NCBI RefSeq assembly: GCF_000340215.1
Contig: NW_006921533.1
Span: 3,398,273-3,462,272 of the forward strand
DNA: 64,000 nt
Reading direction: 5' to 3'
Source: Pseudocercospora fijiensis CIRAD86
Taxonomy: Eukaryota; Ascomycota; Dothideomycetes; Mycosphaerellales; Mycosphaerellaceae
This document shows, piece after piece, positions 11,256 through 22,100 of the stretch. The translations under genes and the position numbers were made by a program. Each line of letters opens with the position of its first letter. The stretch's first letter is position 1. The notes under the pieces were generated by a model. It did no database searches. It was not told where the DNA came from and was given only the letters and a program-made list of their open reading frames with translations.

Positions 11256-13359
11256 TTACAAGTCGTTCGTGTCCCGAGACCGCCTGGTTGACTGCGTAGA
11301 TTGACGCCAGTGAGCCGTTCGAAGAGTGTCCTCACTGCAGCGTGGTGAGACCTCAACGACGCTGCTCGTCGGCGTGTAGCGAGTGAGCCGACTGCTGGTC
11401 GTGAGCTGACTGACTCGGCTCGTTCGAGTTCCGCGCTCGCCGGTGCTAGCAGCGCTTGGGCTGGAAGAGCGAGGCGTGCTTCCCGTCGCGGGAGCAGTGA
11501 AAACCTCATCCGCTGATGAAGTTGTGGGAGAATAGATCGTCGATCCGTCGTGGATGCTGCTCGAAGTTGCGACGGACATGCGCGACCTATAATCCGGCAG
11601 AATCTCAGAGGTATACGATGGTAAAGTTCCAGTGCTCGCACGAGAGCGGCCAGTTGAGTCGTATGCAAGGGGCACGAGCGGTGGTGGCGGATCGTGGATG
11701 GGCAGACTCATGGGGACCCTCATATCATATCTGTGCTCGTCCACTCCGACCAAACCAGACACTATTTCGTGAGCATGTCTCAGCTCTCGAATTTCAGCCT
11801 CCATCACTTCGCCTTTCTCCGCAGCTTCCATATCTTGCTCCAAGAAAGCGTCTTGAAGAATCAAGGCACGCTTCTCCTCGTAGTCTTCAACTCTCGGCGT
11901 TTCTTGGTGGGGCGTAAAGCAGCTGATAGAGGAGATGAAAGCGTTCCAGCGTCGCCGCATCTCCGCACGGCGAGCAGCTTTTCGGTAAGCTCGCGCATTA
12001 CGTCGTTCTTCTTGAGCTGCAAGCCGATCAACCTTGCTACGTGCAGACATGCACTTTCTTCGGATGAGTGAGAAAAGTGCTGTCAGACCGAATACACCGG
12101 CAATAATGCTCAACACCCGGAATAGAACGTTCTGTGGATAGACTACATGTACGGCCCCGCCATTGGTGTGAAGAGCAAAGTACCTGGCTCCGGACAGCGT
12201 AGCGTCGTTGTGCTTCTCTGGACCCGGCTGGAATTTGCCTGCCATTCTGGCCGCTTGAGATGTGCTGTTGCGATCTTCATCGACTTGAATGAGGCGCTGA
12301 TTTTGTGAGTCCTTCATCTTCACGTATTGAAAGTCTGGCTCTTTCAAGACTCCCATCTTATCACAGATGCGCTGTGCGATCACCTTCGCCGCACAGACAA
12401 TGCCGTCGCATTCTCGAAGCAGGTGGCCTAAAGTGGCCTGATCACGGTGGTCTTTCAGACATCGTGCGATGGCTTGCTTCTTGGCGGCGATCTTGGAATT
12501 CAGATCACCTGCTTCGGCCTCCAGAAGCAGTAGTGACTCCAGCTCAGCTTCGATGTCGAGGTCGCCATCTCCAGCATGCCGATAGTGTTCGAATAGTGTT
12601 GCATCAAGTAGTGGTTCAGAAGTGATGATATCTGTCAAATGACCATTCAGCTTGCCTGGCTGCATGTCACTGATGTGGAATAGCTTTTGCAGGCGATGGG
12701 TTTGAGAATCCGGCTGCACAACGAGGCCCAGTTCGAAGTGCTTAACGGCGTGATCATCGACAGATAGGACATGCAGCTGAAGATGTTGTAGATCTTCAGG
12801 CTCGGGGAGATGGTACGATGGGTAAGTAGAGCGTATGAAACCCGTCACGGTGACGTTCACAGCGTGAGGTTCGCCGCGCTTATCCTCGATGGCCAGCACG
12901 TGGGTGATAGGGAGGTCAATGGTCGCATAGGAAGCAGTGTTGCTGTCCGCAGTCTTGGTCCATCGGATGTCGAGCTGTTGTTGGTTGATGGTGATGTTGG
13001 AGGTCAACGGGGAGTCTTGGACGGGATTGACGCTGAGCTCGAAGACCTGAGGCACGTCACATCAGCACATTCACTGATGAGGGTGACGGCGAGGCGGCAG
13101 CTTTGCCAAGGATCCCCGGTGACGCGGACGGGTGAGCAACTTACCAGCGGAGTCGTCAGCTCTCCATGCTTCCACGCGAATTGCGTCCATGCCGTCTCCC
13201 AATCTATCAAGCCCGTCAGCATGTGCCGATGCGGCGGCCTGAGGTGTGCGCACGAAAGTCGAGTATCTCAATGTCTGTAGAGGGTTGGTATGGCATGCTC
13301 GGAATCGGGAGGGCAGAGGCCAAGAGGGGCGCCAAGATGGAGAGCAGAGTCCCGCGCAT
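11256..13359 (-). CDS. Predicted type I single-pass membrane protein of unknown function
   Basis: Three exons on the minus strand: 13359-13254, 13203-13145 and 13046-11256, giving 651 aa. The introns are 50 nt (GTGCGC..GATAG with GCTGAC branch point) and 98 nt (GTAAGT..CTCAG), and both join in phase. The first exon encodes a signal peptide (MRGTLLSILAPLLASALPIP). A luminal or extracellular beta-rich-looking region with NxT/S sites follows, then one hydrophobic helix (VLFRVLSIIAGVFGLTALF) near residue 365, a basic stop-transfer stretch with a likely amphipathic helix (EERRNARAYRKAARRAEMRRR) and a long Ser/Thr/Pro-rich cytosolic tail. No known domain seen. Topology is inferred from hydrophobicity by eye. 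Confidence 0.7.
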
Positions 13360-13611
13360 CGCTGCTTGTGCTCGTGCTTGTCGTCGCTCACATAATAACA
13401 ACCCCCGAGGCACCAAAAGCCCGTCGAGATGTCTCTGCACGTCCACAATGAGCCTGGAAAGGCGACGTGAGGAGGGAGAGAATGCATTTCTCGAAGAATA
13501 GTGTTGCCTATTCCTCCGCCCGCTGAGCTGACAAAGTCACGTGCAGGCGCCTGAGGTTCACTGTCGGCGATTGTAGATGCCGACCGAGACCTACAACATT
13601 ATTGGCAGCGC

Positions 13612-14106
13612 AGCTGCCAATCTAGACACCGCGGCTACCGCCCGCGAAAATCCAAGTTGTCCGCCAAGACCGAAATGATTGGCTGAGAAATTTCGCAGAA
13701 GTAATATTCAATCAAAGATTGAAGGGAAATTTGACTTACCCCGGATTTCAGCGTAGAACGTCAATCGAAACAAATATTAAAGGGAAATTTGACTTGCCCC
13801 GGATTTTAGCGTAGGTATTAGCTAGTGTTAGCTAGCTAGTATTAGCTAGTATTAGCTAGTGTTAGCTAGTATTAGCTCGGACTATTAGCTAGTATTAGCT
13901 AGTATTAAAATCTAAGTTGTCCGCTAATACCGAAATAATTAGTACCGTAGCTACTAATCTAGATACCGCGCCTACCGCCCGCGAAAATCTAAGTTGTCCG
14001 CTAAGACCGAAATAATTAGCTAAGAATTTTAGTAGAAGTAATATTTAATTAAAGATTAAAGGGAAGTTTAACTTATCCTAGATTTTAGCGTAGAACGTAA
14101 ATCGAA
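13612..14106. repeat. Sister repeat copies, one mutated in RIP fashion
   Basis: Copy 1 (13612-13770) and copy 2 (13949-14106) align end to end. Going from copy 1 to copy 2, about 17 differences are C-to-T or G-to-A and about 5 are anything else (counted by eye). Many sit at CpA or TpG: GCCAAG to GCTAAG, TGATTGG to TAATTAG, CAATCAAAG to TAATTAAAG, TTGAAG to TTAAAG. Partial third copies are at about 13765-13815 and 13906-13941. Between the copies is a run of TATTAGCTAG-type short repeats (13815-13905). Confidence 0.8.
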
Positions 14107-15354
14107 AGCGCTTAACGAAACCCGGATATAAGCGTAAAACGCTAATAAAAATTTAGTAGGAGCTTAACGTAGACTAAAGACCTAGATATAGCTATATTCT
14201 ACTAAATACGAAGCCTATCGACTAGTATAAAGGTCCCCGTAGCGAAAATATTAGTAAGACTACTAATAGTACTATTAATTTTAATAAAGCTATTAGTAGA
14301 GGCTGTAGAGCTACTAGTAACTTTAGACTATTAGACTATTAGTAGGGCTACTAGTAGGCAGCTACTAGTAGGACTAGGTATTAAGAAAACTATTAACAAA
14401 CCTATTAATTAAACTATTAGGTAAACTGTTAGATAGACTATTAGATAAACTATTAGCTAAACTATTAGTGAACCTAATAAAAGAACTAATAATAAAACTG
14501 ATAATAAAACTGATAACTCAAATGGCACTAATAGTAAAATAGTTAGTAAAACTACTAATAGGACTATTAATAAAACTGCTAATAAAACTGTTAATAAGAC
14601 TACTAATTAAAACTACTAAGACTATAAGCTAACCTATAAATAGGACTACTAATTAAAGTACTAAGACTACTAACTAAACTAGAAACAATACCACCAACAA
14701 AACCGCTAATAGGACTATTAATAAAACTACTAATAAAACTATTAAAGAAACTACTAATAAAATACTAATTAAAATTTTTGTTAAACTAAAACTAGTGATC
14801 GAACTGCTAATTAAACTATTAATTAAATAGTTAATCAAGCTATTTGTAAAATTGCTAATGAAACGACTAGTTAAACTGCTAGTTAAGCTGCTAGTTGAAC
14901 TACTAATTAAACTACTAACGAAATTTTAAATCAACCGTTACTAGCAATCAAACTACTAATTAAACTGCTAGCTAAACTACTAATCGAACTGCTAATCGAT
15001 CTACTAATCGACCTACTAATCGACCTATCTCTATTTAGATATTAGTAATTTAGTACTACATACTTTAAATTATATAATTTATTAGGGGACTAACTACTAA
15101 TAAAATACTAGTTAAAACTTCTATTAGACTAAAACTAGTAATCGAACTACTAATTAAACTATTAATTAAATAGTTAATGAAACTGCTAATTAAATTGCTA
15201 GTTAAAATACTAATAAAACTACTAATAAAACTACTAGTTAAACTACTAATAAAACTACTAATTAAACTACTAATTCAATTTTAAATTAAACTATTACTAG
15301 TACTTAAACTACCAATCGAACTACTAATAAGACTACTAATTAAACTACTAATCG

Positions 15355-15522
15355 AACTATTAATCGAACTATTAATCGAACTATTAATCGAACTATTAAT
15401 CGAACTATTAATCGAACTATTAATCGAACTATTAATCGAACTATTAATCGAACTATTAATCGAACTATTAATCGAACTATTAATCGAACTATTAATTGAA
15501 CTATTAATCGAACTATTAATCG
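15355..15522. repeat. Tandem array of a 12-bp unit (AACTATTAATCG), 14 copies
   Basis: Fourteen consecutive 12-bp units, with a single C-to-T variant (AATTG) in one of the last units. The homogeneity contrasts with the diverged 12-mers on either side, suggesting recent expansion. Confidence 0.92.
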
Positions 15523-15818
15523 ACCTACTAATTAACTTACTAATCGACCTATCTCTATTTAGAAGCTAGTAGTTTAGTATTATATACTTTAAACTATATA
15601 ATTTATCGGGGGACTAGCTACTACTATAATACTAATTAAAGTTTCTGTTAAACTAAAACTACTAGTCGAACTACTAATTAAACTATTAATCAAACTACTA
15701 ATTAAACTACTAATCAAACAGTTAGTTAAACTATTAATTAGACTATTAATTAAACTACTAATTACGTTTTGAATTAAACTATTATTAGTAATCTAACTTC
15801 TATTTAAACTACTAATTA

Positions 15819-15902
15819 AACTATTAATCAAACTATTAATCAAACTATTAATCAAACTATTAATCAAACTATTAATCAAACTATTAATCAAACTATTAAT
15901 CA
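15819..15902. repeat. Tandem array of a related 12-bp unit (AACTATTAATCA), 7 copies
   Basis: Seven consecutive copies of a unit differing from the upstream array only at the last base (CA instead of CG). It is followed by a diverged unit and then by the recurring 70-bp module. Confidence 0.9.
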
Positions 15903-16955
15903 AACTATAAATCGAACTATTAGTCGAACCGTTAACCGACCTCTACTAATCGACCTATCTCTATTTAGAAGTTAGTAATTTAGTATTCTATACTTTAAAC
16001 TATATAATTTATCGGGGGACTAGTAGTAGAAATAACTAGTATAATAGCTAAATCTATAATAGCTAGATAGTATAGCTTAAAGCTATTAATCTCTAAGAAT
16101 TATACTACTAGACTTACTAGCTAGAGGATAACTACTAGTAATTAGGGGGTTATATATAATATATCTAGGCCTCTACTAAGGTAGTATATCTATTCTTTTA
16201 GTATATATTCTATATATAGCCTAAATAATTAAATTTTATTTATATATTTTAAGCTAAGGTTAATAACTTTTACTACTAGTAAATTTACTACTAAAGTCTA
16301 AATCGCTATTTTAGTATATAGCTAAAGTCCTATTCTCTCTTACTATAGTAATTAGCTAAGTAGTACTTAGTATTTACTATAGATATATTTCGTTTTCTAA
16401 CTAAATATTTAAAGCCTACTAACTAAGAGTCTAAGGGAATTGATAGCGCGCGTCTAGACTAGCAGCAAACTACTACTTAGATACTAGTACTTATACTAAG
16501 CCCTACTAAACTATATACTATAGCTAGAACAAACTACTATACTATAGCTAGAACAAACTACTATATAACTTAAAAAAGCATAACTATAATTAAGAATTGT
16601 AAGATTAGTAAATTTTCCTTTATAAACTAGGGCATAGATATATATAGAAACTAAAATTATAATATTCTCTAAAACTAGTATCGTATTCCTAGAACCTTAT
16701 AGATAGCTATATTATATATAATATAAACATACCTAGGCCTATAGTTGTAGAGTCTAAGAGCCTTTAGCTATCGAAGTTTGCTAGCCTCGGTAGTCGAGAT
16801 ATATATACGATTAGTAATCAAAACAAATACATTGCAAGCTGCCAGTCTTGGAACGCGATAGTGGTCCACAACACTTCCTAGTTGACCTGCGAGCATGACC
16901 TGTCAGCAGTCGTATTGAACATTCCAAATCAGCAATTTCTTGGAGACTAGCCACA

Positions 16956-17458
16956 ATGGTATGTCTGATACTCATCACAACTTGGAGTCCTGGCTCACCA
17001 GACAGGCACTAATGACCCGCGACAGCTCCCACTCGGCCTACTCCACGCCGCGCAAGGCCATCCCATGCTGGTCGAGCTCAAGACGGGAGAAACGCTGAAC
17101 GGCCACTTGGTCAGCTGCGACACCTACATGAACCTCACGCTCAAAGAAGTCGTGCAGACGAGTCCCGAGGGAGACAAGTTCTTCCGACTAGCCGAGTGTT
17201 ATGTGAGAGGAAACAACGTAAGAACCAGACGAGTTGGGAAAAGCGTCAAGATTTCCTTCTGATTAATCGCAGATAAAATACCTACGAGTACCAGATGAAG
17301 TCGTGGATGCGGTCAAGGAGCAGCAGGCGCAACAACAGTCACAACGGGGAGGCAGGGGTGGCATGCAACAGAGAGGCGACCATGGCGGAGGCCGTGGAGA
17401 CAGAGCACGGGGACGAGGACGAGGCGGCCCAGGCAGAGGTCGTGGTCGCGGCGGCTGA
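16956..17458 (+). CDS. LSM4: U6 snRNA-associated Sm-like protein LSm4
   Basis: Three exons: 16956-16958, 17026-17217 and 17273-17458, giving 126 aa. The first exon is only the ATG, directly followed by a GTATGT donor; the intron (67 nt) ends GCGACAG. The protein reads [19 protein letters not shown] then [19 protein letters not shown] (Sm1 motif) and [15 protein letters not shown] (Sm2 motif), followed by a Gln-rich stretch and an Arg-Gly-Gly tail (GRGRGRGG). LSm4 is a ring subunit of Lsm1-7 (mRNA decay, cytoplasm) and Lsm2-8 (U6 snRNP, nucleus); the RGG tail helps P-body assembly in yeast. The start codon lies only about 120 bp from the AT-rich island, so the promoter must be very short or lie partly inside it. 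Confidence 0.95.
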
Positions 17459-17901
17459 GACGATTATATTCATGGGGAGTGGAGAAGATAAGAGCAAAAA
17501 CGCGCGCACGAATCTCGCGGTTGTCGTGCCCTCGGGGAATTGCGGCTGTCGAAAAGATCCATCGAGGCAAGACGTGCTCGAATGCAATGACCGCGGCGGA
17601 CTGTGGATATTTGAGGGCCTAGACCGGCGACAGTCGCTGAAGTTTGCGCTGAGAGTCACCAGCGACAAGACTGTAGACCGTCTCGAGTAGCACGAGTCTA
17701 ACGATTGTGGAGGACTCATTGGCCCCTAGAAGAGCAATCTACACATCGGCATGACTTGGGTGGGTCTTGACAAAAACATTCAGGTCGCGAGTTCCTGCAC
17801 CGCTCTTGTGCGACCAGCTGTTCTCTATCTGCTGCTAACATTCAAGCCTTCATACGCGGGCCGTGCTGCCAGCAGTTCAGTCCATGCACCGCCGGCCTCG
17901 T
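17459..17901. other. Tail-to-tail intergenic stretch
   Basis: Convergent 3' ends of LSm4 (plus) and the ORF behind Sec5 (minus). ORFs seen here are continuations or shadows of the LSm4 RGG-coding exon. Nothing else is recognised. Confidence 0.5.
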
Positions 17902-19137
17902 TCAAGATTGAGATGCCCTCGTCTCTGCATGTCGGTATGCTCCTTGCCTTCTGATGCCGTCCATCTGCAGAAGCCTTCCTTTCCATCGCTCGTCATGGAC
18001 GAACGCAGTAATCCCATCTGACTTCTGTATCGACATTGTTCGCTTGTATGCAGCGGTGTTTAGCTTACAGTTTGGAGTCTTTGGAATGGGCGCTGTCACT
18101 GCACGAGCTCGGATCGCGTGTGTATTAGCTGTGGTAGTCGTGGAAGAAGATGCTCGGTGGCTGCCTGGGGGATAGCTGATGATTCCCGAAGTCTCACGAA
18201 ATCCATGCTGGGATGACGGACTTTGATCATGAGTCTGATTGTTTTCAAACTTCTCGCGTAATGTAGCATATTCGCTGGAGCGGGAGCGAATGACCACAGG
18301 TTCAGGACTCAGCATTGTCGCTCTAGTCTTTAGGTTGCTGATCTGTTGGCGACGCTTAAGCCGTTGCGTGAATCGCTCGACCTTGTTGACGTCTTGAGGA
18401 TGCAGCTCTGTCGCCACTAGATAGTCGAAGGCAAGGCAGGAGGATGCAGCTTGACTACTGAAACCAGTGTCTAGGAGACTATCATGCGCGGCAGAATCGA
18501 AGTTGAAATTCGGATTGTCAGCATGGGCATGTGGTCCTCGAGACTTCAATACACAAAGACGGGGCTCTTGTCTCCCCTTGATGTTTGGACCCATGTGTGA
18601 TCGCGCCTCTGCTTGCCGATGCTGCCACGCCAATGAGCGGCCTGCAAATGGAAGATCGTTGTCTCGCGTGTGAATAGCAGGAGCGCCATCCAAGCCGAAT
18701 GGAGGCATTGGAGGCAGATGATGTCCGCGGGTTTCGTATGGGACAGTCTTTTCTTCGATAGGAGCTGGAGCGATGTTGCATTGAGGTTCGTCCTCAATTA
18801 TCGACAGGCTCTTGCGGAGCAATTCCCACCACCACGACCCCTCCCAGTAAGTGGTAGACCAGTTTCTCTCTGCAGCTGTAATATAGGGGGACCGATCTCC
18901 ATCGACACTACCATCGAGGCGAGCAATTTTGCCGTTACTTTCTTCGCTGATATCATAAAGTGCGACATCAAATGGATTGCGATGCCTGCGGATAGTGCTT
19001 GGTGGGGAACATAAATGTGTTGAATTTGTGGAGCTTCGTTCTTCGCTCCCGCACCTGAGGCAAGCGCCATTGATGGCACACTTGTCGGCTGTGTCGCAGC
19101 TGATGACAGAATTGCTATTGTGTTCGATCGAGGACTC
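17902..19137 (-). CDS. Uncharacterised ORF in frame behind the Sec5 stop codon
   Basis: The minus-strand frame is open from the codon after the Sec5 TAG (19140-19138) to a stop at 17902, 411 codons, and contains no ATG in its first ~150 codons. It looks coding: a CAINGACLRCG cysteine cluster, RNPFDVALYDISEE, SPYITAAERNWSTTYWEG and SWWWELLRKSLSIIED, then a Ser/Pro-rich tail. I do not recognise the family. The missing start codon means its 5' end is elsewhere. A 69-nt candidate intron (19157-19089, GTGAGG..ACACAG) would remove the Sec5 TAG and join both reading frames exactly in phase, making a 1438-aa protein. Otherwise a short unseen first exon is needed. Start coordinate is therefore not established. 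Confidence 0.55.
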   Translation of the reverse strand, partial: ESSIEHNSNSVISCDTADKCAINGACLRCGSEERSSTNSTHLCSPPSTIRRHRNPFDVALYDISEESNGKIARLDGSVDGDRSPYITAAERNWSTTYWEGSWWWELLRKSLSIIEDEPQCNIAPAPIEEKTVPYETRGHHLPPMPPFGLDGAPAIHTRDNDLPFAGRSLAWQHRQAEARSHMGPNIKGRQEPRLCVLKSRGPHAHADNPNFNFDSAAHDSLLDTGFSSQAASSCLAFDYLVATELHPQDVNKVERFTQRLKRRQQISNLKTRATMLSPEPVVIRSRSSEYATLREKFENNQTHDQSPSSQHGFRETSGIISYPPGSHRASSSTTTTANTHAIRARAVTAPIPKTPNCKLNTAAYKRTMSIQKSDGITAFVHDERWKGRLLQMDGIRRQGAYRHAETRASQS

Positions 19138-22100
19138 CTACGCCTTGCCGCCCTCACGTCTACCTCTGCGCTCACGCCTGAAGCACCCGAACTCGCCTTT
19201 GGTGCTCTCGCGTAGCTTTTTCAGAATGCCTCGCATCTCTGGCAGCTCTCCTTGTAGTTTCGCGCGCGCGTCATTATCTGTCCGCTCGTCAAGTGCCAAA
19301 TATATCTGGGACTGCACTTCTCCTGCTTTATCAGTGGTATAGTTGTTGAGCGTCTGTGCCATGAATTCGACGTCAAGGGTAGCTTGCATCAAGGCTGGTA
19401 GCGTATAGTGCTTTCGCATCTTGAAAGCATTAATCAAGGACAGCGAACACTGCTCGAGAAGATAGCTCAATATCTGATTGGTCAAAACACTTGTTGTCGC
19501 AGAGGTGACTTCGGCGTGAACCAGTACGAGTGCTATCAGGACTTCGTACACATAAGTTCTGGCGTCAGTAGGCCGCGGCGTCTTCGGCTCCCAGTCGTCA
19601 GCGGTGATCCCGTTTGTGATGATAGTGTTCAGATTATCCACGGTTGGCTTGACGTAGCTTTGGAATAGTCGAGTGTCGATTTGGGAGAAGGCATCTCGGA
19701 TTTTTGCGCTCTCCTCTGTGAGCTTGACGCTGAATGCAGACTCAAACTGCGAGATCAGCTGCGGAATGACCTCGCTACGAAGGTGGTTGAGATTTGAGAG
19801 CGTAATGAGCATTCGCACGCTGCGGTTGCTCGCGTCTAGAGCCTCGGTGCCCAGCACTCCCGGACCGTCGATGTCAATGAGACGCTTCCGAGCTACGGTC
19901 ACTCCGTCGGGATCCGCACCTTCTCCAATGCCAGAAACGTCAAGTTTGTTCTTCTCGGCATTCTCTACCATACCACTCAAGCCCTTGTACAGAGAGTTGA
20001 CGAAAGTCCCGCGAACAACTTGCAGAAGCTTGGCAGACGGCGGTACAGTCACGTCACTGCCTTTAGCTGATGCGTCGGAGACATATGCGATCTTCTGAAT
20101 ATTTGTCAGGACCCGCTCCTCCCACGCTTCGAAATAGCTGGGCATCAGCGTCAGTTCCCGTCGCTCTGGACTTCGCGTCCAGCTTTCGAGCACGCGGCAT
20201 TTTTCAGCATCGGCCACCCAAGAAGAACAGATTCCAGTGATGCAGCGTTCACGCGCAGCAACGAGTGTATTCTTGAGTTTCTCCGGCTCATTTGACATCT
20301 TGATCATACCTAAGTTCGCCATTTCCCCAAAGCCGTTCCCAAGAATCGCAACAGTCTTCGCCAGATATTGTGATCCAGAAAGACTGTTGCTGCCTGGCGG
20401 CCAGAATGCAAATTTCTCCCAAGCATCGCCTCGCTTGGGGCTAGGCGGCGGGACATTATTGGCATCGAAGGAGAAGCTGCGTAGCATCCCAGAAGTCTGC
20501 GGAGTAGACGAATGCGGCGTAACCGGTGTCGGTGGGATGGGGCTATATAGTTCGCTTAGATCGTCGACTGGGGCTTCTTGAAAGAAGGAATTAATGCTTT
20601 CACGGAGCAGTGCAACGATCTCGAGTGTCTCGGATCGTATCGAGTCAATATGCTGCTGGGATAATGAGAGATGGGTGTAGTCTTGCGTCGCAAAGACCCC
20701 GTTTGGGAAAGATTTCTGCGCCTTGTTGTCGATGAAGTCTTGAGCACCCTTATACCATTCCAGAACTTCGCCCAAGATGCCATTAGCTGGAGAAAGTAGG
20801 GCGCTGAGGCTAGACTGCACCTTGTCCCAAAAGATGATGATTTTGGCAGCGTCTAGGTCACGGCTGAATTCCTTACTCAAGCGGAGTGTGCCAGTCGCAG
20901 TCGATGCTGAACGAAGATGCTTGGCCAGAGCGATGTGGTCGACTTTCGTGGTGGCGGCCAACTTGCGGCGGAGTATCTCGAGCTCGATCCGATTTCTCTC
21001 GAATGATCGTGCAATTTTGTCTTTCAGATACAGGTAGCGGCTGTTGATCCAAACCCAGATTGGGTTCTCTTCGGCGCCGAGTTGCAGCAGAACAGCGATC
21101 AGCTCCATATGAAGCTCTCTATCACTTTCATCGGCCACAGCAGCGGCCTTCCTGCCATGAGAGTTTCTAAGACGCCGCCACACCTGCTGCTTAAATTCAT
21201 CTACTTGTGCCGACACATCATGCCACATGCGAGCAGTCACCAGAATCTGATTGATATCCTGGTCACCAAGATCCACGTTGTTGTCTTTAGCTATCTGCGC
21301 TATTTTTCGCGCCTTGTCGGCATGTGACTTGGCCTGTTTGTACGCATCGACCACGGAGTCGTAATCGGTCTTCTTAGTTGCCTCGTAGATGGTGCCGCTC
21401 AGAGTGAAGATATCACGATGCTGGTCCAAAGTCGTCAAGACAGCCTTCAGCGTCTCTTCTTTCTCTCGTCCTCCCAACGCAGGACCCCAGACCTCTTCGG
21501 CCTTGATCGCGACTTCCTGCAGCGGAATTTTGATCCCCTGAACGCCATATTCAGAGTCTTTCGTGAGTGCATTCTTTTTCTTGTCAACAGCGGGAATCTT
21601 ATTCTGACTGCCCCAAGGTCCGGACGTGTTCCTGAAATGGCTTTGATTTTTGCTCGTCTGTCGCGAATGTGGCCTTAAACTTGCACCGGCACTAGGCATC
21701 TGCGACAAGCGGGTAGGCTGAACACCTTGTGTCCGCATCTCGGTGTAGACTGTGTCTATGGTTGCCTTGGCGCGTACAAATCTCTCAAAATTACTCTCGA
21801 CCAGCGACTTCAGGCTGGCTGATTTCTGCTCGATACTTCTAGTCAGAAAGTCCAGGCCGCGCAGCAGGTCGTCGGTGCTGGCTGTCTGATGCACCTGCGA
21901 TAGGTATAATGCCGGGTTGAACGTCGTGCTCGACAGCATAAACCGATTGCGCAACGCTAGATTATCTTCTACCGGCAGTCCTCTTTTTCGTAGCTCTGCA
22001 GCCACGGACGGCGCCATGCCCAGCGCATCTGGCTCGTCCTTCTGCACGCCCACATCGCTGCTCGAGGTCTTGATGCTGCTCTTGAGACTGGCGTGACGAT

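Larger units (their letters stand above)
15021..16022. repeat. Recurring ~70-bp module between 12-bp satellite arrays
   Basis: A segment beginning CGACCTATCTCTATTTAGA and ending in a GGGGACTA or GGGGGACTA box recurs at about 15021-15092, 15545-15616 and 15951-16022. Each copy is well conserved relative to the intervening satellite. Copies are roughly 525 and 405 bp apart, so the island has a higher-order repeat unit: module, AT-rich arm, 12-bp array, module. Confidence 0.75.
13600..16835. repeat. AT-rich, TpA-rich gene-free island
   Basis: About 3.2 kb with no ORF worth reporting on either strand, in sharp contrast to the near-balanced base composition of neighbouring genes. It is dominated by TA-rich words (CTATTA, CTACTA, TTAATT). 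The left edge near 13.6 kb still has genic composition, then decays; the right edge ends about 120 bp upstream of the LSm4 start codon. Short degenerate 12-mers of the type AACTAYTAATNR fill about 14.4-16.0 kb. The final part (16.0-16.8 kb) is simple TpA-rich DNA with a near-perfect doublet of about 24 bp around 16.51-16.56 kb. It resembles RIP-degraded repeats of filamentous ascomycetes. I see no transposase or reverse transcriptase remnant. Confidence 0.85.

Noticed and set aside
13600..16835. CRISPR-like array, because of regularly spaced short repeats
   Set aside because: Units are head-to-tail 12-mers without unique spacers, in a eukaryotic genome; this is a satellite.
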